This document shows, piece after piece, positions 29,924 to 37,670 of a DNA stretch of 64,000 nt (positions are counted from its first letter, which is position 1; each line of letters begins with the position of its first letter). The notes under the pieces were generated by a model. The model was not told where the DNA came from and did not search any database. It saw nothing but the letters and a program-made list of their open reading frames with translations. This DNA comes from Rossellomorea aquimaris (GTDB lineage Bacteria; Bacillota; Bacilli; Bacillales; Bacillaceae_B): the NCBI RefSeq assembly GCF_020171925.1, contig NZ_JAIVAR010000003.1, positions 1 to 64,000 on the forward strand, read 5' to 3'. A program made the position numbers and the translations under genes.

Positions 29924-30013
29924 ATTATCCACCTCCACTCTAATGTAACATATCCAAAAAGGTTTTTAATTCGGTAAATAGGTAAAATAATAAGTAATAC
30001 TGGAGGGATGACC

Positions 30014-30925
30014 ATGAAGATAGCCATCACTGGAGGAACTGGATTTGTCGGGCAGGCGGTAACGGCTGAACTGCTTGCACATGGCCACGAGGTTATAATT
30101 CTTACTAGAAATCCGGATAAATACGATGATCAGTCAGGCATCAGTTACGTGAAATGGTTGACCGATGATGCTGATCCACTTGGGGAACTCCAAGGCACCG
30201 AGGTATTCATCAATCTTGCTGGTGAATCGATCAACAGCGGCAGATGGACGGATGAACGGAAGAAGCGCATCATCAACAGCAGGATCACATCAACACGCGA
30301 AGTCATCCACCTTATGAATAATCTACCTGATAAACCTTCTTGCCTTGTTAACGCAAGTGCCATCGGCTATTACCCTTCTTCAACTTCCAATACGTACACG
30401 GAGGCTTCTGAAGAAAAGGCCAGCGACTTCCTTGGGGAAACCGTACAGATTTGGGAGAAAGAAGCTTCGAAAGCTGATGATGCGGGCTTCCGGGTTGTGT
30501 ACACCAGGTTTGGCATCATCCTGGGGGAAGAAGGCGGTGCGCTTCCCCGCATGGCCCTCCCCTATAAAATGTTCGTAGGCGGAACCGTTTTGCCTGGTGA
30601 TCAATGGATGTCGTGGATCCACATTACGGATGTGGCAAAGTCGGTGCGATTCTCTGCCGAGCACGATTCGATCTCCGGCCCAGTCAATATCACTGCCCCT
30701 TCCCCGCTGAGGATGAAGGATTTCGGGATTGTTCTCGGGAAAGTATTGGGAAGGCCGCATTGGATGCCGGTGCCTCCTTTTGCTTTAAAGATCGCAATGG
30801 GCGAAATGAGCCAGCTCGTGTTGGAAGGTCAAAAAGTCCTGCCGAGCGTTCTATTGGAACACGGATTCCAATTTACGTACCCGGAACTTCAAGGTGCCCT
30901 GGAGAATATTTATCATTCAGAATAG
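30014..30925 (+). CDS. yfhF: TIGR01777 family epimerase YfhF
   Basis: A 303-residue extended-SDR protein. The NAD(P) loop is TGGTGFVG near residue 7, followed by the NLAGESI, SAIGYYPS and WMSWIHITDVA blocks of the TIGR01777 family, with a C-terminal DUF1731 segment (GRPHWMPVPPFALKIAMGEMS). Reaction unknown. The second ATG (30014) is used because the GGAGGG site touches the first. Confidence 0.9.
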   Translation: MKIAITGGTGFVGQAVTAELLAHGHEVIILTRNPDKYDDQSGISYVKWLTDDADPLGELQGTEVFINLAGESINSGRWTDERKKRIINSRITSTREVIHLMNNLPDKPSCLVNASAIGYYPSSTSNTYTEASEEKASDFLGETVQIWEKEASKADDAGFRVVYTRFGIILGEEGGALPRMALPYKMFVGGTVLPGDQWMSWIHITDVAKSVRFSAEHDSISGPVNITAPSPLRMKDFGIVLGKVLGRPHWMPVPPFALKIAMGEMSQLVLEGQKVLPSVLLEHGFQFTYPELQGALENIYHSE

Positions 30926-30987
30926 GTATGACCCCTTCTTTAAAAGGTAAAAATGATAGTATCTTGAAAAGAAGGGATGTACATATA

Positions 30988-31113
30988 ATGGATAATAAGC
31001 GTAAAAAGGACAAAGACAAATCGAATCTTTCAAGCATGCAGGAAATGACTTATTCAAAAGAGTTCAAAAGAGCTGACAGGGCTGCTGGGTTCAGTCCGAA
31101 GCGTCACACATAA
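30988..31113 (+). CDS. yfhE: small protein YfhE
   Basis: 41 residues: a very basic N-terminus (MDNKRKKDKDKSN), then SSMQEMTYSKEFKRADRAAG and FSPKRHT. This is the YfhE family between yfhF and yfhD. GAAGGGA lies upstream. It may be sporulation-associated; function unknown. Confidence 0.88.
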   Translation: MDNKRKKDKDKSNLSSMQEMTYSKEFKRADRAAGFSPKRHT

Positions 31114-31155
31114 ACAAAAATTACCTTAGTAGGAATCCCCCGATTGACAAAGAAT

Positions 31156-31202
31156 AAAGGTACAAGCTCACCGGATGAGTGGTGCTTGTACCTTTACTAT
31201 TT
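31156..31202 (+). terminator. terminator of yfhE
   Basis: AAAGGTACAAGC / GCTTGTACCTTT arms with a 16-base loop, then ACTATTTTT. It lies 42 bases past the yfhE stop and before yfhD. Confidence 0.85.
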
Positions 31203-31230
31203 TTAACCACATGAAAAGGGGATGTTCGTA

Positions 31231-31419
31231 TTGGGCAGATCACGAGGTCATAAAAAACATGATAAAAACCAGAACAGCCTTCCTCAAACACCGGCCGCTT
31301 TAAAGTCAGACGGTGTTGATGAGGAGTTCTCAAGGGAACTTGCCGACCAGGCTGATATGGAAGCACAGGCTCGCGCAAACGCCGCGAACCAGCGTGCACG
31401 TGTGAAAAAGAACCAATAG
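31231..31419 (+). CDS. yfhD: YfhD family small protein
   Basis: A 62-residue charged protein: N-terminal Lys/His/Asn-rich part, SLPQTP motif, then DEEFSRELADQADMEAQARA and ANQRARVKKNQ. This is the YfhD family. Start is TTG at 31231 (MGRSRGH), 9 bases after AAAGGGG. The upstream ATG at 31222 overlaps the ribosome-binding region and would add residues absent from the family. Confidence 0.87.
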   Translation: MGRSRGHKKHDKNQNSLPQTPAALKSDGVDEEFSRELADQADMEAQARANAANQRARVKKNQ

Positions 31420-31457
31420 CATCCCTCACGGTTAAGGAAATGGTCATGAGGAATTCA

Positions 31458-31494
31458 AAAAGAGCCACCCGGGATTTCAGTTCGGGTGGCTTTA
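31458..31494 (+). terminator. terminator of yfhD
   Basis: GAGCCACCCG / CGGGTGGCTTT arms with an 11-base loop. Also able to stop the convergent DoxX gene transcript. Confidence 0.85.
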
Positions 31495-31514
31495 CATTAT
31501 GGAGAATATCCGTA

Positions 31515-32018
31515 TTAAACAATCAACGCTTTTTTATGATGATCATCTTTTTTCCTGTAAAGATTCCGTCTTAAAATAGGGATAATCCAATGATCTGCCC
31601 CCCAATAGTAAGCACCTCTGCCTAAGAAGAGAAGGACGAAGGCTACTGTAAGCAAGATCGGATTTGTGCTCACTGTTCCCGCCATCAAGAAGTTAAGGTT
31701 CATGAACGCCCCTGCAATCAAAGCCGGGATTGTCATTAATCCTGCGATCAAGCCGATCCCAACAAGCATCTCTCCCCACGGAATCATGAGGTTGAATAAT
31801 TCGACGTTTGGTAAAGCAAATCCTTTTAGAAATGCAGCGTACCAGTTCTGTACCGCTGGATGTTCACCAGTTGCTTTCGCAATGGCCCCTTGTAAAAAAC
31901 CGCTTGCATCAAATCCATCATTCACTTTATGCCATCCAGCCTCAAGCCACTTCATACCGAGCCATATTCTAACCACTGTCCAAGCTACACTGATCTTTTC
32001 ATTCTCCCACCATTTCAT
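31515..32018 (-). CDS. DoxX family membrane protein
   Basis: A 167-residue DoxX protein with four membrane helices and the family signature at the N-terminus (RIWLGMKWLEAGWHKV). A periplasmic-facing helix precedes GEMLVGIGLIAGLMTIPALIAGAFMNLNF. DoxX proteins are linked to redox and thiol stress, but activity is not defined. Two TTGTGA-N6-TCACAA-type dyads lie upstream, the first ending 25 bases before the start codon, indicating Rex- or FNR/CRP-type regulation. Confidence 0.85.
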   Translation of the reverse strand: MKWWENEKISVAWTVVRIWLGMKWLEAGWHKVNDGFDASGFLQGAIAKATGEHPAVQNWYAAFLKGFALPNVELFNLMIPWGEMLVGIGLIAGLMTIPALIAGAFMNLNFLMAGTVSTNPILLTVAFVLLFLGRGAYYWGADHWIIPILRRNLYRKKDDHHKKALIV

Positions 32019-32042
32019 GAGGGTTCATCTCCTTATCGTATA

Positions 32043-32060
32043 TTGTGATACATTTCACAA
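32043..32060. promoter_or_regulatory. Rex/FNR-type operator, proximal
   Basis: TTGTGATACATTTCACAA is a perfect TTGTGA-N6-TCACAA dyad directly upstream of the doxX-like ribosome-binding site. Its position near the core promoter suggests repression. Confidence 0.7.
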
Positions 32061-32107
32061 ATATAGATGAAGACAACGTGATCCATCTTCCTAATCGATG
32101 ATCTCTT

Positions 32108-32125
32108 TTGTGAAATATTTCACAT
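32108..32125. promoter_or_regulatory. Rex/FNR-type operator, distal
   Basis: TTGTGAAATATTTCACAT fits TTGTGAA-N4-TTCACAA (Rex) with one end mismatch and also TGTGA-N6-TCACA (FNR). It is centred 65 bp from the proximal site, about six helical turns, on the same face of the DNA. Confidence 0.7.
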
Positions 32126-32230
32126 TTACTTTACACTCTTACTATACTCCTCCCCTATTGTTTACGCAATAGACATTGGCACAGTTCATAAAGCTGTCAA
32201 TATTGGTCCTGCATCGTTCCTAAATCAAAA

Positions 32231-32264
32231 GAAGGCTTCTAATTCCCACCTCCAAGAAGCCTTC
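32231..32264 (-). terminator. terminator after the nucleotidyltransferase gene and its 3' tail
   Basis: GAAGGCTTCT / AGAAGCCTTC arms with a 14-base loop and TTTTGATTT on the reverse strand. It is 24 bases beyond the second stop (32288), not beyond the first (32405), which fits a gene that used to end at 32288. Confidence 0.8.
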
Positions 32265-32287
32265 CAACGAAGCTATTTCAGTACCTG

Positions 32288-32404
32288 CTACAACACCATC
32301 CCGACAATTTCATCCACCCATTCCCCACGCTCTTCCACATCAATTTTCCTACACAGACGGGCATGCACTCTCTTAAATTCCGGCACAATGCGTTTCATCA
32401 CGCC
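32288..32404 (-). pseudogene. in-frame 3' tail of the nucleotidyltransferase gene after a TAA stop
   Basis: Directly after the TAA at 32405-32407 the same frame stays open for 38 more codons and ends at TAG (32288-32290): GVMKRIVPEFKRVHARLCRK, then IDVEERGEWVDEIVGMVL. It has protein-like composition. The simplest explanation is that this is the original C-terminus, cut off by a point mutation or sequencing error. Confidence 0.6.
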
Positions 32405-33124
32405 TTATATCTCCCTATGGTCACGACCAGCACACCAATCCGCCAAAAGCCGCTGCTCTTCACCACTAAACAAAGTCCTTTCCCCCTCATATTTCGACCA
32501 CTCCTCGGGGGCATTCGGCTGCCGGTCATTCTCCATATCCCAGCCTGCAGCTATGCTCCACCTCAACATATCCAGTGAGTGGAGCGCATAATAAAGTTCC
32601 CCTCTTTCTGAACGTCTATATACCTCATGCAAATGAGCGAAAAATTTGCTTCTCCAATGTTCGAATTCACCTAAGCTGACTTTGTAATGAAGATCCTTTG
32701 ATCGCTCTTTCACATCCTTGACGATGCCATAAGGATCATATTCAATACATGCCCCGTCCTTCATATAATGAGAGGGCTGTAAATCTTCCTTCATATAGTA
32801 GAAAGCATCCACCTTCACAAAGCTTTTATAATGGGCCACTGTATGTTTCGCCCATGGGAAATCCTCAAAGTAAAGGACGTCTCCCCATTTCTTTGCCCTC
32901 TCTTTCTTATTCTTCCTATACACGTCATAAGCATCATCCCTTACGACGATTCGTAAATCCAGATCCGAATAACGGTCGTGGTCCCCCTTGGCCAACGAAC
33001 CACCATAATAAAATGCCAGTATGTTTTCGTCACTCCTCAAATCTTTCTTGATGGCTTCCTTTAATTTCTGCCGTTCACTGATTAATTGATGATCCCTTTC
33101 TTCATGCTTTGCCGTGAATCTCAT
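32405..33124 (-). CDS. nucleotidyltransferase-domain protein (probably C-terminally truncated)
   Basis: A 239-residue protein with the nucleotidyltransferase motif GGSLAKGDHDRYSDLDLRIV (GS...D-x-D) at residues ~41-60. It resembles aminoglycoside 6-adenylyltransferase-like proteins of bacilli, with further blocks YFEDFPWAKHTVAHYKSFVKVD and HLHEVYRRSERGELYYALHSLDMLRW. True substrate unknown, and resistance cannot be inferred. The frame ends at TAA but is followed in the same frame by 38 coding-like codons, so the native protein may be about 278 residues. Confidence 0.78.
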   Translation of the reverse strand: MRFTAKHEERDHQLISERQKLKEAIKKDLRSDENILAFYYGGSLAKGDHDRYSDLDLRIVVRDDAYDVYRKNKKERAKKWGDVLYFEDFPWAKHTVAHYKSFVKVDAFYYMKEDLQPSHYMKDGACIEYDPYGIVKDVKERSKDLHYKVSLGEFEHWRSKFFAHLHEVYRRSERGELYYALHSLDMLRWSIAAGWDMENDRQPNAPEEWSKYEGERTLFSGEEQRLLADWCAGRDHREI

Positions 33125-33221
33125 GTTCTCTCACCCTATCCTTATTTTGATTGTGCACCACTTTTTCTATTTAGCTTTTGTTGTTGTTTTTCATATGATC
33201 CTGGTGATTACAAAACCCGAC

Positions 33222-33262
33222 TTCGCTTACGCGGAAAGCGAGCATCCGGGGCGCAAATCAAC
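33222..33262. repeat. fragment of a GCGGAAAGCGA-type dispersed element
   Basis: ACGCGGAAAGCGAGCATCC followed by GGGGCGCAAATCAACC resembles one terminus of Bacillaceae dispersed repeats related to the copies at 8.0 and 51.2 kb. Only one end is present, in the 278-base gap before the kinase gene. Confidence 0.4.
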
Positions 33263-33402
33263 CACTACTTGCTCCTTCTAAAGCAACAATGTTTATAAGC
33301 AAAATTTAATTTAACCTTACCACAAATTCCCTTTCTCTTTTACGCAATTTCAGATAATCTAAAGAAGAATGAGAAGTCATCGTCCACTGGGGGGCAGAAT
33401 GT

Positions 33403-35016
33403 ATGCAATCGCAGAAAAAGCTTTGGCGAATGTGGAAGGTCATTTCACTTGCCGTTTGGATTGTGTTTATGACCTATTGGTATAAATTAAGGGGAAAAAC
33501 CGAATCCGAAAAGGATTTGCTGTGGGAGAGAATCGGGAAGGAATTCAAGAAGACGTTATTTGAACTAAACGGCGTGTTGATCAAAGTTGGACAATTGATG
33601 AGCATCCGTGAAGATGTGATGCCGAAGAGTTTTGTGGAACAGATCAAAGATTTGGTTGACCATGTCCCCCCTTCTCCATGGGAGGAGATCGAGAAGGTGC
33701 TCGAAACAGAATGGCGTTCCCCGGTAGATGGGAAGCTTCAAACATTGGAACGCGAGGCTGTCGCATCCGCTTCAATCGGGGAAGTATATAAAGGGATGCT
33801 TCCCGATGGGACTACGGTTGCCGTTAAAGTACAGCGCCCGGAAATACCGGACCTGGTAAAGACCGATTTCCGGTCACTTGGGATCATTTTATGGTTTGTC
33901 CGATATTTCGCACCGGTCCCGAAAGGATTCATCAATTTCAAAATGCTTTATCAGGAACTGAAACACGTCATTGAACAGGAACTAGACTTTCATCAAGAAA
34001 TGAAGACGGCCATCTCGTTCAAAGAAAGATTCACTGATCACCCTGGTGTCAAAATACCGGACGTTTATCCTGAATTATGTACGGATAAAGTACTCGTCAT
34101 GGAGTGGGTTGAAGGGGTTCGCCTGAATGACATCTCGGAGATTTCCCGCTTTGGGTTGGATAGGAAGGAACTTGGGAGAAGACTATTCCGCTTATTTTTG
34201 CCACAGTGGCTTGAAGCCGGAACCTTCCATGCGGATCCTCATGCCGGCAACATCCTCATCCAGCCCCATGGTGGGTTCGTGTTATTGGATTTCGGGATGG
34301 TCGGGGATATTTCCAAACGGGATTCGATGTATTTTCAACAGCTGCTTGAAGGCGTTCTGTTGAAAGACTATCGAAAAGCAGCAGAAGCACTAGCTGGATT
34401 AGGTTTCCTCCTGCCGGATGCAAATCTCAAATTAATCGAGAAGCTCTTGAAGGAAATGGTGTCCATCGACGTTGAGCAATTCAAACAAATGGATTTGATC
34501 ACCGTCAAAAAAGAGATGAATGATCTCATCAAATCGTTACCCATTCAGGTCCCTACTCGTTTTATCTTTCTCGGAAGGTCTTTTGCAACCATAGAGGGCC
34601 TCGTTTATACATTATGCCCAGAGGAAGAGATGGTGGGTATGATGAAGCCGGCATTCCTCGATTGGGTAAAAACGACGGAACACAGCAAATGGCAGCTGCT
34701 TCTAAAATGGATCGGCTCTCAGCCTGTGTTTCAAGGTGTTCAAAAACTCCGTCAGTTGATCGATCTCCCAGAGAAAATGATCGAGCAAAATGATGAACAT
34801 CAGAAGAATCAGTTTCATTTCAATCTGTATGAAAGCCAGAAACGATACGCATTTATCCTATTTATCGTCGGATTGCTTGCCACCATGTTCGGCTATCATG
34901 TTAGTTCCGATATGATTTGGAAAGGGAGTGCCGCCGTTTCGATCTTAGGGCTTGCAGGCTACTTCATCACCGGCATGAAACAGAAACGTTGGATGAATAA
35001 GGTGAACCATCGTTAG
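33403..35016 (+). CDS. AarF/UbiB/ABC1-type atypical kinase
   Basis: A 537-residue protein. The KxGQ motif (VLIKVGQLMSIR) is followed by the Ala-rich nucleotide loop VASASIGEVYKG, a VAVKVQRP lysine, the catalytic HADPHAGNIL and the metal-binding LLDFGMVG. Two C-terminal hydrophobic helices (about residues 484-525) anchor it in the membrane. Family members support isoprenoid-quinone biosynthesis or lipid homeostasis; here menaquinone would be the relevant quinone, but that is inference. Stands alone, with its own terminator. Confidence 0.9.
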   Translation: MQSQKKLWRMWKVISLAVWIVFMTYWYKLRGKTESEKDLLWERIGKEFKKTLFELNGVLIKVGQLMSIREDVMPKSFVEQIKDLVDHVPPSPWEEIEKVLETEWRSPVDGKLQTLEREAVASASIGEVYKGMLPDGTTVAVKVQRPEIPDLVKTDFRSLGIILWFVRYFAPVPKGFINFKMLYQELKHVIEQELDFHQEMKTAISFKERFTDHPGVKIPDVYPELCTDKVLVMEWVEGVRLNDISEISRFGLDRKELGRRLFRLFLPQWLEAGTFHADPHAGNILIQPHGGFVLLDFGMVGDISKRDSMYFQQLLEGVLLKDYRKAAEALAGLGFLLPDANLKLIEKLLKEMVSIDVEQFKQMDLITVKKEMNDLIKSLPIQVPTRFIFLGRSFATIEGLVYTLCPEEEMVGMMKPAFLDWVKTTEHSKWQLLLKWIGSQPVFQGVQKLRQLIDLPEKMIEQNDEHQKNQFHFNLYESQKRYAFILFIVGLLATMFGYHVSSDMIWKGSAAVSILGLAGYFITGMKQKRWMNKVNHR

Positions 35017-35030
35017 GTCAACGAAATGAA

Positions 35031-35066
35031 AAAAAACGAGGCCTCTAACAGAGATGCCTCGTTTTT
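35031..35066 (+). terminator. terminator of the AarF-type kinase gene
   Basis: AAAACGAGGC / GCCTCGTTTTT arms with a 13-base loop. Confidence 0.9.
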
Positions 35067-35147
35067 CACTTTCGTACCACTCACAGCGACCCTTGACTAC
35101 AAAATGCAACGTCTATTGAACGACCTGGGACGCTGAACATCTGACCT

Positions 35148-36239
35148 TCAATAAGAGCACTCCCAACTTGTACATACAATATTCCTTCCGCTTTGCTTGG
35201 CTTTGTATAAAGCCTCGTCTGCATCTTGAAACAAGGCTTCCTCTTTTCCCTCATCAGGATTGAAGGCTGATACGCCTACTGACACAGTCAGTTGTATTTT
35301 CCTTTGATCAGGCAATGTAAAGTTGAATTCGGATACAGCTTCCCTCACCCTCGTTGCAATATCCTTGGCTTGTCCGACCGTACATTTCGGGAGCAAGAGT
35401 GAGAATTCCTCCCCACCATTCCGGGATAGGATGTCCCCTGACCTCGTCAAGCCCTTTAACAAGCCCGCAAGTTGCTTCAACACTTCATCGCCTGCTGTAT
35501 GCCCGTACGTATCATTGATTTGTTTGAAATGATCGACATCAATCAGACAGATGGCACATTCCACTTTTTCATCCATCGATTCTTTGATCATCCGATTATA
35601 ATGCGTATCAAACGAGCGGACATTGTTGAGTCCAGTAAGAGCGTCCCTAAGTGCATTTTCTTTATATCGGTAATATCTTTCAGTGTTCTTTCTGATATAG
35701 TCGACAAAGTAGAAGGTCAAGTAACCTCCTATGATCGTACTCAACACATGGAACAATGCGTACTGTAGTACATCCCAATAGTTGTCAACGACAATATAAA
35801 GCGCAATCGAGAAAATCAGTTGACTGTAAAAGAGCAGGGCGGTCCACCGCTTCCAGGCTCCACCCTTCATGAACGTAACAATCAAACCAGCACCTAGCGC
35901 GATGACAAGCATCATGAAAAGGGCAATAAATGATGAAAAATTCACAGCGATGAGGAATCGTCCAACGATGATGACAACTGCGGATATGAACGCAGGCAGG
36001 AATCCCCCATAAAACGCGACAAGCACGACCGGGATATGCCTTAGATCTAGGATTGTCATTTCATTGACACCAATGCTGTAATGCATGAGGATAATCCCTA
36101 GAAAACCTGCCAATAGCCCATCGATGATCTTGATTTGAACGGGGGATGACATGGTCAGCCTATTCTTTCTGAACAGTTGATGCCAGACGAAAGTGAACGA
36201 CATTAAGAGCGATATATTTACGACTAAATCACTAATCAT
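35148..36239 (-). CDS. dgcK: membrane diguanylate cyclase (5TM-LYT sensor + GGDEF)
   Basis: A 363-residue protein: six hydrophobic helices in the first ~190 residues, of the 5TMR-LYT type (GLLAGFLGIILMHYSIGVNE, AFYGGFLPAFISAVVIIVGR), then a GGDEF domain. That domain has the active-site variant GGEEF (NGGEEFSLLLP) and the preceding RDALTGLNN and DVDHFKQIND motifs. It makes c-di-GMP from GTP. Length and architecture match B. subtilis DgcK (YhcK); the name is given by resemblance. Confidence 0.85.
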   Translation of the reverse strand: MISDLVVNISLLMSFTFVWHQLFRKNRLTMSSPVQIKIIDGLLAGFLGIILMHYSIGVNEMTILDLRHIPVVLVAFYGGFLPAFISAVVIIVGRFLIAVNFSSFIALFMMLVIALGAGLIVTFMKGGAWKRWTALLFYSQLIFSIALYIVVDNYWDVLQYALFHVLSTIIGGYLTFYFVDYIRKNTERYYRYKENALRDALTGLNNVRSFDTHYNRMIKESMDEKVECAICLIDVDHFKQINDTYGHTAGDEVLKQLAGLLKGLTRSGDILSRNGGEEFSLLLPKCTVGQAKDIATRVREAVSEFNFTLPDQRKIQLTVSVGVSAFNPDEGKEEALFQDADEALYKAKQSGRNIVCTSWECSY

Positions 36240-36327
36240 ACTGTATTCTTCCTCGCAATTGTTTTAATAGGTAAATTATACCTTAATACCCCATATGATT
36301 TCACCGTCTACGATCAATCATCCCCAA

Positions 36328-36651
36328 CTATTCTTCTGAAGGGATTTCCGGTGTATATCGAAACTTCTCCAATTCGATTGTATTCCCTTTTGTAAATGTC
36401 ACTCCTTCAGCTTCCAACATCTCTTTTTGAAGCTTGAATTGCTCATCATTTTTAAATCCGATCTCTCCCTTGCCGTTGATCACCCGGTGCCATGGAAGTT
36501 CGTATTTGCTGCTCATCGAGTGCAGGATCCTCACAACTTGCCTCGCCCCCCTCGGACTTCCCGCGTACTTCGCTATTTGACCATAAGTCATGACTGTACC
36601 AGTAGGGATAGATTGTATGATATGGATCGATTTTTCCGTAAAACTCTTCAT
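36328..36651 (-). CDS. alkyltransferase-like (ATL) protein
   Basis: A 107-residue MGMT-fold DNA-binding protein. The active-site region reads PWHRVI instead of PCHRVI. The reactive cysteine is replaced by tryptophan, so it binds O6-alkylguanine without repairing it and probably flags lesions for nucleotide excision repair. The DNA-binding helix motif TYGQIAKYAGSPRGARQV is intact. Confidence 0.92.
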   Translation of the reverse strand: MKSFTEKSIHIIQSIPTGTVMTYGQIAKYAGSPRGARQVVRILHSMSSKYELPWHRVINGKGEIGFKNDEQFKLQKEMLEAEGVTFTKGNTIELEKFRYTPEIPSEE

Positions 36652-36801
36652 GATCGGCTCCTTTATGATTCGATAGGTTTAGTCTTCCTGAATATAAGAG
36701 ATAGTAATAGAAGGCTTGAAGATTTTCACAAAGCCTCTTTCCTACTCTATTTTACACTTTTATATTAAACTGTTGATGAGATAACGAAAGGACGTGATTG
36801 A

Positions 36802-37548
36802 ATGACGATCAAATTGATTGCGCTTGACATGGATGGGACCCTTGTCAATCATGAAGGCGAAGTTTCACCAGAAAATGAAAGAGCCATACATCGTGCGAAG
36901 GAAAGAGGGATACATGTCGTATTGAGCACCGGCCGTTCTTTACGGACATGCCGTGATATATCCGATCAGCTCGGACGATCCTCCTATTTGATCACCGTCA
37001 ATGGCGGTGAAATCTATGATCATGAATATAACCTTGTAGACAGCACCCCTTTGGATCGTGACCTGGTGAAGATGCTATGGACGATAAAAGAAGAACATGA
37101 TGTCTACTTCTGGTCTTCCACCACTCAAGGACTTTTCAATTCCCGCAACCCTTTTGATAAGGAAATTGATGAGTATGATTGGTTGAAGTTCGGCTTTGAT
37201 ATTAAAGATGACGATGTCCGGAAAGTGATCATGGATGAATTGATAAAAAATGAAGCACTTGAAATCACTAATTCCAGTCCGACAAATATCGAAATCAATC
37301 CTGCGGGGGTCAACAAGGCTGCCGCACTGATAAAAGTATGCGATTGGCTCGATCTTTCAATGGAAGAAGTGATGGCTGTCGGCGACAGTATGAACGACAT
37401 CGCCATGATCAGGGAATCAGGTTTCGGGGTCGCCATGGGGAATGCCCAGGAAGTAGTGAAAGAGGCTGCGGATTGGGTGACCGGCCTGCATACGGACCAC
37501 GGAGTCGCTCAAGCGATAGAGCGTGTACTTTCTTCTGATGATCATTAA
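36802..37548 (+). CDS. HAD-superfamily (Cof-type) phosphatase
   Basis: A 248-residue HAD IIB hydrolase. Motif I is LDMDGTL (D9, D11), motif II STGR, motif III the Lys in PAGVNKAAAL, and motif IV GDSMNDIAM. Cof-type enzymes dephosphorylate sugar phosphates, flavin or PLP-type compounds; substrate undetermined. The ribosome-binding site is AAAGGACGTG. Transcribed alone, with a strong terminator. Confidence 0.9.
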   Translation: MTIKLIALDMDGTLVNHEGEVSPENERAIHRAKERGIHVVLSTGRSLRTCRDISDQLGRSSYLITVNGGEIYDHEYNLVDSTPLDRDLVKMLWTIKEEHDVYFWSSTTQGLFNSRNPFDKEIDEYDWLKFGFDIKDDDVRKVIMDELIKNEALEITNSSPTNIEINPAGVNKAAALIKVCDWLDLSMEEVMAVGDSMNDIAMIRESGFGVAMGNAQEVVKEAADWVTGLHTDHGVAQAIERVLSSDDH

Positions 37549-37572
37549 AGGGTAGTGCTTATGAACAAAGCA

Positions 37573-37610
37573 AAGGACTCCCCCGGAACCATTCCGGGGG
37601 AGTCCTTATT
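37573..37610 (+). terminator. terminator of the HAD phosphatase gene
   Basis: AAGGACTCCCCCGG / CCGGGGGAGTCCTT perfect 14-bp arms with a 7-base loop, then ATTT. Confidence 0.93.
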
Positions 37611-37670
37611 TAACGAGATTTTTTCTATGGTGCTTTCACAATCGTCCACAAAATGGCCTCAACCTGAGCC

